Assembly: GCF_025153455.1 (NCBI RefSeq)
Contig: NZ_JANZNT010000001.1
Location: 620,001 to 684,000 of the forward strand
From: Sphingomonas sp. BGYR3
GTDB lineage: Bacteria; Pseudomonadota; Alphaproteobacteria; Sphingomonadales; Sphingomonadaceae
DNA length: 64,000 bases
Reading direction: 5' to 3'
Both the position numbers and the translations under genes were made by a program. This document shows positions 35,682 through 45,724 of the stretch, piece by piece. How positions within the stretch are numbered: the first letter of the stretch is position 1; each line of letters starts with the position of its first letter. The notes below the pieces were generated by a model that worked only from the letters and a program-made list of their open reading frames with translations, was not told where the DNA came from and did no database searches.

Positions 35682-35863
35682 TGCTCGAGCTACTGTCGTT
35701 CTTTGCACTGTTCGTCGCGCTCGTGCTCTGCGTCGTACGAACTTATGTCGAATTGCGTTCCCGACGCTTCTGGTGGGCGAGTGCTGCGTTCGTTGGCGCA
35801 TTGGGAATCTTGACCGCCCCGTTCCCGAAGCAGGTCGTCACCATTACACTGCCGAGCAACTGA
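35681..35863 (+). CDS. 60-residue hydrophobic ORF between ilvB and ilvN
   Basis: Starts at ATG 35681, overlapping the ilvB stop by one base, and ends at 35863, overlapping the ilvN ATG by one base. The sequence starts MLELLSFFALFVALVLC, then charged VELRSRRFWW, then a second hydrophobic stretch, so it may be a two-helix membrane protein. Twenty of 60 residues are Leu, Val or Ile. Codon use is looser than in neighbours (about a third of third positions A or T, including CTA, GTA, CGA, ACA), unlike ilvB and ilvN. I do not recognise a family. The exact junctions argue for a translated gene or coupling peptide rather than chance. Confidence 0.6.
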   Translation: MLELLSFFALFVALVLCVVRTYVELRSRRFWWASAAFVGALGILTAPFPKQVVTITLPSN

Positions 35864-36378
35864 TGCACATCAAACAGGAAATTGCCGAGCGGCACACGCT
35901 CGCCGTCATTGTCGATAACGAGCCGGGGATTCTGGCGCGGATCGCCGGGCTGTTCACCGCGCGCGGCTATAATATCGAAAGCCTGACGGTCAGCGAGATC
36001 AGCGACGACGACGCGATCAGCCGGATCACGATCGTCACCAGCGCGTCGGCGCCGATGATGGAGCAGATCATCGCCCAGCTCGACCGGCTGGTGCCGGTGC
36101 ATAAGGTGACCGACCTGTCGGCGCTAGGCCCACACGTCGAGCGCGAGCTGGCGCTGGTAAAGGTGCGCGGCACGGGCGATCACCGGATCGAGGCACTGCG
36201 CCTCGCCGAAGTCTATCGTGCCCGCGTGGTCGATGCGACGACCGAAAGCTTTGTGTTCGAGGTGACGGGCGGCACCGAAAAGCTCGACAAGTTCGTGGAG
36301 CTGATGCGCGAGCTTGGCCTGGTCGAGATTGCCCGTACCGGCATCGTCGCCATCGCCCGGGGAAAAGAGGCGGCTTGA
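35863..36378 (+). CDS. ilvN: acetolactate synthase small (regulatory) subunit
   Basis: 171 residues from ATG 35863. The N-terminal ACT domain carries the classical RHTLAVIVDNEPGILARIAGLF-type segment (shown in parts: RHTLAVIVDNEPG then ILARIAGLF), the basis of valine feedback inhibition, followed by YNIESLTVSE. A second ACT-like domain completes the small subunit, which activates IlvB. It is followed by a dispersed palindromic repeat and then ilvC. Confidence 0.95.
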   Translation: MHIKQEIAERHTLAVIVDNEPGILARIAGLFTARGYNIESLTVSEISDDDAISRITIVTSASAPMMEQIIAQLDRLVPVHKVTDLSALGPHVERELALVKVRGTGDHRIEALRLAEVYRARVVDATTESFVFEVTGGTEKLDKFVELMRELGLVEIARTGIVAIARGKEAA

Positions 36379-36394
36379 TCTATTGTTGAAACCA

Positions 36395-36488
36395 GCCGTC
36401 ACCCTGAACTTGTTTCAGGGTCCATCCCGCCATATGCGGCTGTGCCGCTGCGGACCGATGGATGCTGAAACACGTTCAGCATGACGGC
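36395..36488. repeat. dispersed-type palindromic repeat between ilvN and ilvC
   Basis: An imperfect 94-base palindrome. Outer arms 36395-36409 (GCCGTCACCCTGAAC) and 36474-36488 pair with 13 of 15 bases. Each half contains its own hairpin: CCCTGAA...TTCAGGG (36402-36420) and TGCTGAA...TTCAGCA (36463-36481). TCCATC (36421-36426) pairs with GATGGA (36458-36463). This mosaic is typical of the REP-like intergenic elements I associate with sphingomonad genomes. It may stabilise or terminate the ilvBN transcript before ilvC. Confidence 0.75.
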
Positions 36489-36505
36489 ATCACAAAGGGG
36501 ACTGA

Positions 36506-37531
<1,026 letters not shown>

Positions 37532-37576
37532 GGAAAAGCAGCTTGGCTCGCCGTGCCCTTCCTGTCCCCGCTGGGA

Positions 37577-37975
37577 TCAGGCGGCGCGGCGGGCCTGGGC
37601 AAAGCCCTCGAACGTCGCCCGGACGGCGGGTGAGGCCGGAGCGACCATGGCATGGACCCGTTCGACGAACACGTCGCGGGCAACCCTGTCGTGAAGATGC
37701 GCCATTGCCCAGTTGCCAAACTGGCGTTCGCTGATTGTAGCCCGGGCAAGGATGACCGTGGCGCGGTGCCGCGCGTCCTTACTGATCCGGGCAAAGGTGG
37801 CCTCTACCGCGGCCTGTGGCCCTTCCAGCACCTGCAGAAATCGACCGCCATCGGAATAGAGCAGGCCGGTGATGCCATCGCGCTCGTTGTTTCTGCGCGA
37901 AACCGTCAGGATGTCCGAAATGTCGCGAGTACCAAGGTTGGCGCGAACCGAACTGACATAGACGATCTGAAGCAT
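37577..37975 (-). CDS. stand-alone BLUF-domain blue-light sensor
   Basis: 132 residues from ATG 37975. BLUF residues are present: Tyr6 in IVYVSS, Asn29-Asn30 in RRNNERDGITG, Gln48 in RFLQVLEG, and Trp89/Met91 in GNWAMA, so FAD photochemistry is expected. Only a short helical tail follows the domain, with no output domain, so signalling must pass through a partner protein. Neighbours (ilvC, a YceI gene) give no clue about that partner. A longer frame to 38011 lacks BLUF similarity at its start. Confidence 0.9.
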   Translation of the reverse strand: MLQIVYVSSVRANLGTRDISDILTVSRRNNERDGITGLLYSDGGRFLQVLEGPQAAVEATFARISKDARHRATVILARATISERQFGNWAMAHLHDRVARDVFVERVHAMVAPASPAVRATFEGFAQARRAA

Positions 37976-38162
37976 GACTGGCCGACCTTGCACTAAACGC
38001 AGCCCAGGCATTTAGCCAGACGACCGGTTAATAAACCATGTTGATCGGCGGATTCGACCGATTGCCTACGACGGAAAACAGCAAGTTTCCAAGGCATGGC
38101 TGGACGGATGGGATGGCGTGCCACACATACCGATTTCTGGTTCATCAACAAGAGGCTCCCCC

Positions 38163-38795
38163 ATGCGTAAAGTCCTGATCCTTGCGGCGCTCGCCGCGTC
38201 CGCCCCGCTGATGGCGCAGTCCGCGCCGCAGCTGCCCGGCGCCGTCGACGCATCGCGCGTCACCGGGGGCACCTATGCCGCCGATCCCGGCCATTCGCTG
38301 ATCGGCTGGGAAGTCAATCACTTCGGCTTCAACGACTATTTCGGCATCTTTGGTGATGTGTCGGGCACGCTGACGCTTGATCCCAAGAACCCCGCCGCCG
38401 CCAAGGTGGACGTGACCATTCCGGTGTCCAAGGTGACGACCGCCAGTGCCGGCCTGACCGGGCATCTGCTGCGCGCCGGCAAGGACGGGGGCAAGCCGGA
38501 CTTCTTCGGTGCCAATCCCGCCGACGCCAAGTTCGTGTCGACCAAGGTCGTGCCGGGCGCCGATGGCAAGTCGGCCACGATCACCGGCAACCTGACGCTG
38601 AACGGCGTGACCAAGCCCGTCACGTTCGAAGCCGAGTTCACCGGGGCCGGCAACAACCCGTTCAACAAGAAGGAAACGATCGGCTTTGAAGCTGAAACCA
38701 GCATCAAGCGGAGCGATTTCGGCGTGAACTACGCGCTTCCGGTCGTGTCGGACGAGGTTGAACTGGACATCTCGATCGCATTCGAAAAGCAGTAA
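38163..38795 (+). CDS. YceI-family periplasmic lipid-binding protein
   Basis: 210 residues with a Sec signal peptide (MRKVLILAALAASAPLMAQS). The mature beta-barrel domain has YceI landmarks: ADPGHSLIGWEVNHFGFN, the GxxTLDPKNP segment and SDEVELDISIAFE at the C-terminus. YceI proteins bind polyisoprenoid or other long lipids in the periplasm. A terminator follows at 38803. The upstream frame to 38118 is disregarded because it places non-signal residues before the hydrophobic core. Confidence 0.9.
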   Translation: MRKVLILAALAASAPLMAQSAPQLPGAVDASRVTGGTYAADPGHSLIGWEVNHFGFNDYFGIFGDVSGTLTLDPKNPAAAKVDVTIPVSKVTTASAGLTGHLLRAGKDGGKPDFFGANPADAKFVSTKVVPGADGKSATITGNLTLNGVTKPVTFEAEFTGAGNNPFNKKETIGFEAETSIKRSDFGVNYALPVVSDEVELDISIAFEKQ

Positions 38796-38802
38796 TCGGA
38801 TC

Positions 38803-38830
38803 GGGGGTGGCGATCGTTTCGCCACCCCCC
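38803..38830 (+). terminator. terminator after the YceI gene
   Basis: GGGGGTGGCGA (38803-38813) pairs perfectly with TCGCCACCCCC (38819-38829) around five bases and is followed by CTGTTT. The T-run is short but the 11-bp GC-rich stem is strong. It lies just downstream of the YceI stop. Confidence 0.75.
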
Positions 38831-38934
38831 TGTTTCAAATCATGTCGCCAAATGACGGATCGACGTCATAAAATTGCCCACCGATAGATTTTCGGGCTGG
38901 ACAATAATGCCCCCCGCACGTCATAGCGCGGAGC

Positions 38935-38982
38935 ATGATCGCGGCACGGCTCAACACCCTCCTACGACTTATCCGCCCTTAG
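38935..38982 (+). CDS. putative leucine-rich leader peptide of leuA
   Basis: A 15-codon ORF, MIAARLNTLLRLIRP, 105 bases before leuA. It contains four leucine codons (CTC, CTC, CTA, CTT), none of them the CTG that dominates the surrounding genes, including the rare CTA. GGAG lies only one base before the ATG, which is closer than ideal. The ORF ends inside the left hairpin of an attenuator-like pair (next entry). Such composition is typical of amino-acid attenuation leaders, but an ORF this short can arise by chance. Confidence 0.55.
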   Translation: MIAARLNTLLRLIRP

Positions 38983-39013
38983 GCGGTGTGTTTTCGCGCG
39001 CTGTCGCGCCGCC
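38973..39013 (+). promoter_or_regulatory. attenuator-like alternative hairpins before leuA
   Basis: CCGCC (38973-38977) pairs with GGCGG (38982-38986), followed by TGTGTTTT, a weak intrinsic terminator overlapping the leader stop codon. GGCGG can instead pair with a second CCGCC at 39009-39013, with an inner CGCG/CGCG stem. A ribosome stalled on the leucine codons at 38959-38970 would cover the first CCGCC and favour the second pairing, permitting read-through into leuA; normal translation would allow the terminator. This is the classical attenuation logic. An AATAAT at 38903-38908 could be the -10. Confidence 0.5.
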
Positions 39014-39087
39014 TGGGGGATGATCGAAAGAGCCAATCAGCCGCAACGCATTCGCACGGCGCAGCCGCGTGCCAATGACGGAACACC

Positions 39088-40761
39088 ATGACCATGCTCC
39101 GCGATCCTTCGACGAAATACCGCCCCTTCCCCACCATCGACCTGCCCGACCGGCAATGGCCGGGCCGGACGATCACCCGCGCCCCGCGCTGGCTGTCCAC
39201 CGACATGCGGGACGGCAATCAGGCGCTGATCGATCCGATGGACAGCGAGAAGAAGCAGCGTTTCTTTGACCTGCTGGTCGGGATCGGACTGAAGGAGATT
39301 GAGGTCGGTTTCCCCAGCGCCGGTGCCACCGAGTTCGATTTCATCGCCGGGCTGGTCCGTTCGGGCCGCATCCCGGACGATGTGACGGTGCAGGTGCTGA
39401 CCCAGGCGCGGCGCGACCTGATCGAGGCGAGCTTCGACAGCCTGGACGGCGTGCATCGCGCCATCGTCCATGTGTATAACGCGGTGAGCCCCGCGTGGCG
39501 GCGGATCGTGTTCAACATGGACCGCGCACAGGTGAAGCAGATCGCCGTCGATGCCGCTCGGATGCTGGTCGACAATGCCGCAGCGCGCCCCGGCACCGAC
39601 TGGCATTTTCAGTATTCGCCCGAAACCTTTTCGACCGCCGAACTGGAATTCAGTGTCGAGGTGTGCGCAGCCGTGATGGACGTTATCCGGCCGACGGTGG
39701 ATCGCCCGCTGATCCTCAACCTGCCCGCCACGGTCGAATGTGCAACACCGAACGTCTATGCCGACCAGATCGAATGGTTCTGCCGGAACCTGCCCAACCG
39801 GGATGCGGCGGTCATTTCGCTGCACACCCATAACGACCGCGGCACAGGGGTGGCAGCGGCAGAGCTGGGGCTGATGGCCGGGGCCGACCGGGTCGAGGGG
39901 TGCCTGCTGGGCAATGGCGAGCGGACGGGCAATTGCGATCTGGTGACGGTGGCGCTGAACCTCTACACGCAAGGTGTCGATCCGGCGCTAGACCTGTCCG
40001 ACATCGATACCATCGTGAACACGGTGCAATATTGCACCAACATCCCGGTGCACCCCCGCACGCCCTATGCCGGTGACCTGGTGTTCACCGCCTTTTCCGG
40101 CAGCCATCAGGACGCGATCAAGAAAGGGTTTGCGGCTCAGGAAGCGCGCAACGACGGCCTGTGGGAAGTGCCCTATCTGCCCATCGATCCGGCCGATCTG
40201 GGACGCAGTTATGAAGCGGTGATCCGCGTCAATTCCCAGTCGGGCAAGGGCGGCGTTGCGTGGGTGCTGGAACAGGATCAGGGGCTGAAACTGCCCAAGC
40301 GGCTGCAGGCCGATTTCAGCCGCCATGTCCAGGCGTTGGCCGATGCCACCAGCCGCGAATTGAACGCCGCCGACATCTGGGGGTGTTTCCAGAACAGCTA
40401 TCGCCTGACCGGGCCGCAGCATTTCACGCTGGAAGCGTATGAGGAAACGCGCGCCCCCAATGGCGACCGCGTATTTGCCGGCCATGTCGGCATGGGCGGC
40501 GAATTGCGGTCGGTCAGCGGCCGGGGCAATGGCCTGATCTCGTCCGTCGTCGCGGCGCTGAACGAAGCGGCCGGCCTGTCGCTGGATGTTGCGGATTACA
40601 GCGAGCACGCCATCGGCAAGGGGTCGGGCACCCGCGCTGCCGCCTATGTCGAATGCGTCGACGCCGATGGCCGTACCCATTGGGGCGTCGGTGTGGACGA
40701 GGATATCGCAACGGCCAGCGTCCGCGCGGTCATTTCCGCCGCGAACGCTGCCCGCGAATAA
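39088..40761 (+). CDS. leuA: 2-isopropylmalate synthase (long form)
   Basis: 557 residues, the long form with a C-terminal regulatory domain. DRE-TIM motifs: [16 protein letters not shown], the [16 protein letters not shown] metal site, and GLRG-type [11 protein letters not shown]. The last ~150 residues form the leucine-binding regulatory domain. It commits 2-ketoisovalerate to leucine synthesis. ATG 39088 (39094 also possible) is preceded by a leucine-rich leader ORF. leuB, leuC and leuD are not nearby. A 6-bp GCCGGG/CCCGGC hairpin (40773-40792) lies between it and the convergent folE. Confidence 0.95.
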   Translation: MTMLRDPSTKYRPFPTIDLPDRQWPGRTITRAPRWLSTDMRDGNQALIDPMDSEKKQRFFDLLVGIGLKEIEVGFPSAGATEFDFIAGLVRSGRIPDDVTVQVLTQARRDLIEASFDSLDGVHRAIVHVYNAVSPAWRRIVFNMDRAQVKQIAVDAARMLVDNAAARPGTDWHFQYSPETFSTAELEFSVEVCAAVMDVIRPTVDRPLILNLPATVECATPNVYADQIEWFCRNLPNRDAAVISLHTHNDRGTGVAAAELGLMAGADRVEGCLLGNGERTGNCDLVTVALNLYTQGVDPALDLSDIDTIVNTVQYCTNIPVHPRTPYAGDLVFTAFSGSHQDAIKKGFAAQEARNDGLWEVPYLPIDPADLGRSYEAVIRVNSQSGKGGVAWVLEQDQGLKLPKRLQADFSRHVQALADATSRELNAADIWGCFQNSYRLTGPQHFTLEAYEETRAPNGDRVFAGHVGMGGELRSVSGRGNGLISSVVAALNEAAGLSLDVADYSEHAIGKGSGTRAAAYVECVDADGRTHWGVGVDEDIATASVRAVISAANAARE

Positions 40762-40801
40762 CCGGGGCGATCGCCGGGCCGATCCGCCCGGCTACCATCC
40801 C

Positions 40802-41428
40802 TTAACCCTGGCCCATCAGTGCGAGCACTTCCTTGCGGCTGCGCTCGTCGTCGCGGAACACGCCCATCATCCGGCTCGTGCTCATCGACACGCCGGGGGT
40901 GCGTACGCCCCGCGCCGTCATGCAGGCATGGGTCGCCTCGATCACCACGGCGACGCCGCGCGGTTTCAGGTTGTTCCAGATGCAGTCCGCGACCTCGGCA
41001 GTCAGGCGTTCCTGCACCTGAAGCCGCCGGGCATAGCCGTGGAGGACGCGGGCAAGCTTTGAAATCCCGACCACCCAGTTCTGGGGCAGATAGGCGATGT
41101 GCGCCTTGCCGATGATCGGGGCCATGTGATGCTCGCAATGCGACTGAAACGGGATGTCCCGCAGCAGCACGATATCGTCATAGCCGCCCACTTCCTCGAA
41201 CACCCGCGACAGGTGATGGGCCGGATCCTCGGCATAACCGGCGCAATATTCCCGCCAGGCACGGGCCACCCGTTTCGGCGTATCCTGCAGGCCTTCACGG
41301 GTCGGATCGTCGCCAGCCCAGCGAATCAGCGTGGCGACCGCCGCGGCGACATCGTCCGGTACGGGAATCTTGGGCGGCGAAGCGACCAGATCGCCGTTGC
41401 CAAAACCGTCTTCATCATGATCCGCCAA
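40802..41428 (-). CDS. folE: GTP cyclohydrolase I
   Basis: 208 residues from TTG 41428. I choose this start because AGGAG (41441-41437) lies exactly 8 bases upstream, whereas the upstream TTG at 41449 has no such site. The zinc and catalytic motif is SHCEHHMAP, with [15 protein letters not shown] and [10 protein letters not shown]. It makes dihydroneopterin triphosphate for folate synthesis. It converges with leuA and is divergent from the TonB receptor gene. Confidence 0.94.
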   Translation of the reverse strand: MADHDEDGFGNGDLVASPPKIPVPDDVAAAVATLIRWAGDDPTREGLQDTPKRVARAWREYCAGYAEDPAHHLSRVFEEVGGYDDIVLLRDIPFQSHCEHHMAPIIGKAHIAYLPQNWVVGISKLARVLHGYARRLQVQERLTAEVADCIWNNLKPRGVAVVIEATHACMTARGVRTPGVSMSTSRMMGVFRDDERSRKEVLALMGQG

Positions 41429-41652
41429 ATTATGCACTCCTGCTGGCAACTGCCGCTACGGCAGGGCGGCAGATGGGCAGTGGTTTCGCAAATGCAACTG
41501 TCGCGACCGGGAAACATCGGGAAAACGTCGTATTTTCCACATGCTAAATTCCATTGACCTGTCAATTTTTCGCGCGTTAGCTGCGCGACAATCACCAGAA
41601 GCAGCCGACCGGGCGACAGATCCCAGGCGGCCGACAGCAGAGAGGACGCCGC

Positions 41653-44292
41653 ATGAAAACCCGTCATTATGTCGCAGTCAGCACGATGGCCCTGCTCGCA
41701 TTCGCCGCAGCCCCTGCGGCTGCACAGGAAGCAACCGCCCCCGTGCCGCAGGAAGAGGAATTTGAATCCGCCGGCGACATCATCGTCACGGCGACGCGCC
41801 GCGAGCAGTCGATCCAGGAAATCCCGATCGCGGTGACCGCCGTCCCGCAATCGCTGCTGCAGAATGCGGGCGTTCAGGATATTCGCGGGCTGGAGCAGCT
41901 TGCCCCATCCATCCAGTCGTCGACCGGCCAGTCATCGGCCACCGGCACCACCCTGTTCATCCGCGGCATCACCACGGCAGGCGACAATCCGGGGTTCGAA
42001 CCGGCGGTCGGCGTGTTCATCGACGGCGTCTATCGCGCGCGGGCCGGCGTCGCCGTGTCCGAACTACCGCAGCTGGAGCGGGTCGAGGTGCTGCGCGGAC
42101 CGCAGGGGACGCTGTTCGGCCGCAACACCTCTGCCGGCGCTCTCTCCATCTTTACTGCCAAGCCGAGCTTTGACCTGGGTGGCTATGCTCAGGCGACCTA
42201 TGGCAATTACAACCAGATCGAACTGGAAGGCGCCGTCACCGGGCCGATTTCGGAAACGATCGCCCTGCGCATCGATGGCGGCTATCGCAAGCGCGACGGG
42301 TATATCGAGGATGTGAACAGCGACCGGTCGATCAACGACATCAATCGCTATTATGTCCGCGGTCAGGCCCTGTTCGAAACGACCGACGTCACTTTCCGCC
42401 TGATCGGCGATTATTACGAAACCGATGAAAATTGCTGCGGCGCCGTGAGTGCAGCACGGGTCGGCGGGGCGGCCAACCCGACCCCGCTGATCGACGCGAT
42501 CGCCGGGGCACAGGGGCTGGACGGCGTGTACACCGGCGATCCGTCGGAACGCCGCATGGCCGTGTCGCCGAACCGCGCCTTTACCGAAAAGGTCCGCGAC
42601 TATGGCGTTTCCGGCGAACTGAACTGGGATCTGGGCGGCGTATCGCTTACCTCGATCACCGCCTATCGCCAGTGGCGGGCGCTGCGCGATCAGGACATTG
42701 ATTTCTCCGGCATCGATCGCGCCTATCGTGAGGATTATCTCAACGAACTGGGCACCATCACGCAGGAACTGCGCCTGCAGGGTTCGGCATTCGACGGCGG
42801 CCTCGACTGGCTGGTCGGCGGCTTTTATCTGAACGAAACCAACAAGCTGCGCGATACGGTGCGGGTCGGCAACGACGCCAATCGATATGTCGATTCGATC
42901 TTTGCCAACGGCCTGCGCGCCAGCTTTGGCACGCCGCTGCAATTCTATGGATCGCTTCCGGGCACGCCGCTGCTCGGCCAGGCGCTGCTCGGCACGCCGA
43001 CCGGCAACTTCCCCGCCGCGCTGCAGCCGCTGGTCACCCTGTTCAAGGGGCAGGCGGGCGTTCAGGCGGTGCCCGGCGTAACGCCGATCCCCGGCCTGCT
43101 GGCGCTGGCGACATCGCCCCTGCCCGCCGCCGTTGCCGGTCAGGGCAACAACAATGACGATTTCCGCGTCAAGACCAACGCCGTCGCGCTGTTCACCCAC
43201 AATATCATCAATTTCACGGACAAGCTGTCGCTGACGCTCGGCGCGCGCTGGAATTATGAAAAGAAGGAGCTGGACGCGACGATCAACAGCAACACGGGCA
43301 GCTGCGGCTTTTTCAATCAGGTGCGTAGCGGCAACGCAGCCGCCAATGCCTATGCGTTCGTGCTGCGCCAGCTGGGCGTGTACAACAATCTGTTCCTGCT
43401 GAGCTGCAACCCGGCGCTGAACAGCGAATTCAACGGCACCTACAGCGACGATTTCAGCGACAGCCAGATCACGGGTACGGCCAAGCTGGCGTACAAGATC
43501 AACGACGATGTCCTGCTGTACGGTGGTTATGACCGCGGGTTCAAATCCGGCGGCTACAACATGGATCAGGCCACGTTCGACAGCGTGCAGCTGGGCGGCA
43601 ACGGCGCGCAGGCCAGCGACCTGCAGTTCGACGGGGAAACCGTCGATGCCTATGAAATCGGCCTGAAGACATCGCCGCTGCGCGGCCTGACCTTCAACAT
43701 CGCGGGCTTTTATTCCAAGTTCAACAACCTGCAGTCGCTGGTGTTCAGCGGCAACAATTTCGTCGTCCAGAATGTCGACAGCACGACCAGCAAGGGCGTC
43801 GAGGTGGAAACCACGATCCAGCCCGATCGCAACCTGCTGATCCGCTGGGGCTACAGCTATATCGATGCCAAGTATGACGAGAGCAACGATTTCGCCGGCA
43901 CCCCGTTGCAGGGTCAGGAAGGGCTTCAGCTGCTCAACCAGCCCAAGCATACGGTGACCATCGCCACCACCTGGACCCCGGAGATCGGCAATGGCGTTCA
44001 CGCTCTGGTCCATGCCGACATGCGCTATAATTCAGAGGTGAACCTGAATTCGACCGCGCCCAACCCGGTGACGGGCGAGACGGCGCTGCGCAATCAGGGC
44101 TATCCGCTGATCAATGCCCGCCTTGGCATCCAGAACAGCGATGGCTCGCGCGGCCTTGAATTCTTTGTCGAGAACCTGACGAACGAATTCTACTACATCA
44201 CCAGCTTCCCCGTGCCGGAGCAGACGGGAAATATCGCCGGCTATCCCGGCCTGCCCCGCTTTTACGGGATCCAGGCTCGCTTCGGCTTCTGA
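41653..44292 (+). CDS. TonB-dependent outer-membrane receptor
   Basis: 879 residues. A Sec signal peptide (LLAFAAAPAAAQ) is followed by a TonB-box-like DIIVTATRR, a plug domain ending GRNTSAGALSI, and a long barrel with aromatic belts and a C-terminal F (IQARFGF). Such receptors take up bulky nutrients using TonB energy; sphingomonads have many. The substrate is not evident. A GAGAGGA site precedes the ATG. A strong terminator follows at 44322, so it is probably monocistronic. Confidence 0.93.
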   Translation: MKTRHYVAVSTMALLAFAAAPAAAQEATAPVPQEEEFESAGDIIVTATRREQSIQEIPIAVTAVPQSLLQNAGVQDIRGLEQLAPSIQSSTGQSSATGTTLFIRGITTAGDNPGFEPAVGVFIDGVYRARAGVAVSELPQLERVEVLRGPQGTLFGRNTSAGALSIFTAKPSFDLGGYAQATYGNYNQIELEGAVTGPISETIALRIDGGYRKRDGYIEDVNSDRSINDINRYYVRGQALFETTDVTFRLIGDYYETDENCCGAVSAARVGGAANPTPLIDAIAGAQGLDGVYTGDPSERRMAVSPNRAFTEKVRDYGVSGELNWDLGGVSLTSITAYRQWRALRDQDIDFSGIDRAYREDYLNELGTITQELRLQGSAFDGGLDWLVGGFYLNETNKLRDTVRVGNDANRYVDSIFANGLRASFGTPLQFYGSLPGTPLLGQALLGTPTGNFPAALQPLVTLFKGQAGVQAVPGVTPIPGLLALATSPLPAAVAGQGNNNDDFRVKTNAVALFTHNIINFTDKLSLTLGARWNYEKKELDATINSNTGSCGFFNQVRSGNAAANAYAFVLRQLGVYNNLFLLSCNPALNSEFNGTYSDDFSDSQITGTAKLAYKINDDVLLYGGYDRGFKSGGYNMDQATFDSVQLGGNGAQASDLQFDGETVDAYEIGLKTSPLRGLTFNIAGFYSKFNNLQSLVFSGNNFVVQNVDSTTSKGVEVETTIQPDRNLLIRWGYSYIDAKYDESNDFAGTPLQGQEGLQLLNQPKHTVTIATTWTPEIGNGVHALVHADMRYNSEVNLNSTAPNPVTGETALRNQGYPLINARLGIQNSDGSRGLEFFVENLTNEFYYITSFPVPEQTGNIAGYPGLPRFYGIQARFGF

Positions 44293-44321
44293 ACCGGGCA
44301 GTCAGCACCGACCAGACAGGA

Positions 44322-44346
44322 AGGGCGCGCCACTGCGGCGCGCCCT
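44322..44346 (+). terminator. terminator of the TonB receptor gene
   Basis: AGGGCGCGCC (44322-44331) pairs perfectly with GGCGCGCCCT (44337-44346) around five bases, followed by CTCTTGT. A stable 10-bp GC stem with a short pyrimidine tail, 30 bases past the receptor stop. Confidence 0.8.
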
Positions 44347-44406
44347 CTCTTGTATCCATCCCTGATTAGTGCGTAATTCGACCCCGCATTACGGGGGGAT
44401 GGTGGA

Positions 44407-45639
44407 ATGACGACGGGCGCAGCGCGCTATTCTGGGCTGGATGCCGTGCGCGGTGTCGCGGTGATGGGCATCCTTTTGATGAACATCGTCGCCTTTTCCA
44501 TGCCTCAGGCGGCCTATTTCAACCCCTATGCCTATGGCGGGACGGATCCGGTCAACCTGGGCGTCTATCTCGTCAATTTCGTGCTGTTCGATGGCAAGAT
44601 GCGCGGTCTGTTCTCTTTCCTGTTCGGCGCGTCGATGCTGTTGATCGCCAAACGCGCTGCCGAAACCGGTGGTAGCGCCGCTCGCACCCATTATCTGCGC
44701 ATGGCGTGGCTGTTCGCCTTTGGCATGGCGCATCTGCTGCTGATCTGGTGGGGCGATATTCTGAACCATTATGCGCTGATCGGCTGCATCGCCTTTCTGA
44801 TGCGCTATTTCAGCGTGCGGCGGCTGATCTGGGGCGGCGTCGGCCTGTTGGTCGTCCAGCTGCTCGTCGTTCTGCTGCTGCTCGGGATTGCAGCGGCCGT
44901 CACCCAGCCTGACGCCGCACCGGAAGTGGCCAAGGTTGCAGGCGAACTGCGCCAGTCTTTCGGCGTCCCGCTGCCTGGCGAGATTGCCGATGCCCTTGCG
45001 CTTAACCGGGGCAGCTATGCCGGCCTGATCGCCTATCGGATCGACAAGTTCCTGTTCACCCCCATCGGCGGCCTGCTGCAATTCGGCTGGGAGACGCTGG
45101 CCTATATGATGTTCGGCATGGCGGCGTTCAAATCCGGCCTTTTGACCGGCGAATGGCCCGCATCGCGGCTGCGGCGCACGGCGCTGATCGGCTTTGGCAT
45201 CGGCCTGCCCGCGTATGTCGGCATTGCCTACATCATGGTGCATTATGATTTCGGCATGGTGCCCGTGATCGGCGCGGCGAACGTGCTGACGGTGCCGTTC
45301 CGCCCCCTGATGATCCTGGGCTGGGCCTGTGTCATCGTCGACCTGACCAGCCGTGACGGGCCGCTGACCCGCCGCCTGGCTGCCACCGGCCGGATGGCGT
45401 TCACCAATTACCTGATGACCAGCATCGTGATGACGACGCTGTTCTATGGCTATGGCTTTGGCCTGTTCGGCTATCTGAACCGCTGGCAGATCTATATTCC
45501 CGTGCTGGGCATGTGGGCAGCCATGCTGATCTGGTCGCCGCTCTGGCTTAGCCGGTATCGGTTCGGACCGTTCGAATGGGCGTGGCGCAGCCTGGCGCGC
45601 TGGCAGGTTCAGCCGATGCGCGGACCAGCCATCGCCTGA
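44407..45639 (+). CDS. DUF418 family multi-pass membrane protein
   Basis: 410 residues with about nine hydrophobic helices. It has DUF418 landmarks: an N-terminal LDAVRGVAVMGILLMNI, FSFLFGASM, and a C-terminal TGRMAFTNYLMTSIVMT with WSPLWLSRYRFGPFEWAWR. The function of DUF418 proteins is not established. It lies after the terminated TonB receptor gene and before the bacterioferritin-associated ferredoxin, with a small gap that may include an iron-type operator. Confidence 0.88.
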   Translation: MTTGAARYSGLDAVRGVAVMGILLMNIVAFSMPQAAYFNPYAYGGTDPVNLGVYLVNFVLFDGKMRGLFSFLFGASMLLIAKRAAETGGSAARTHYLRMAWLFAFGMAHLLLIWWGDILNHYALIGCIAFLMRYFSVRRLIWGGVGLLVVQLLVVLLLLGIAAAVTQPDAAPEVAKVAGELRQSFGVPLPGEIADALALNRGSYAGLIAYRIDKFLFTPIGGLLQFGWETLAYMMFGMAAFKSGLLTGEWPASRLRRTALIGFGIGLPAYVGIAYIMVHYDFGMVPVIGAANVLTVPFRPLMILGWACVIVDLTSRDGPLTRRLAATGRMAFTNYLMTSIVMTTLFYGYGFGLFGYLNRWQIYIPVLGMWAAMLIWSPLWLSRYRFGPFEWAWRSLARWQVQPMRGPAIA

Positions 45640-45668
45640 GCCGGAATTATTGATAACGCCTCTCATTT

Positions 45669-45688
45669 CTTCTTGCGAGAAGATCGCA
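45669..45688. promoter_or_regulatory. possible iron-responsive operator before bfd
   Basis: TGCGA-gaaga-TCGCA (45674-45688) is a perfect palindrome, overlapped by TCTTCT-tgcg-AGAAGA (45668-45683). It lies about 37 bases before the bfd start. Bfd genes are commonly controlled by iron regulators such as Fur, and alphaproteobacterial Fur boxes can contain TGCGA/TCGCA-like arms; a match to any specific consensus is not proven. Confidence 0.35.
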
Positions 45689-45724
45689 GTAGCGTTAGCG
45701 TTCCCTCAACAAGCGAGGGATTCG

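Noticed and set aside
40773..40792. Bidirectional terminator between leuA and folE
   Set aside because: A 6-bp GCCGGG/CCCGGC stem is present but lacks T-runs on either side; noted only as a weak hairpin.
42064..44013. 649-codon minus-strand open frame inside the first TonB receptor
   Set aside because: Antisense to a clear receptor; the predicted protein has no domain signature and such long shadows are common in high-GC genes.
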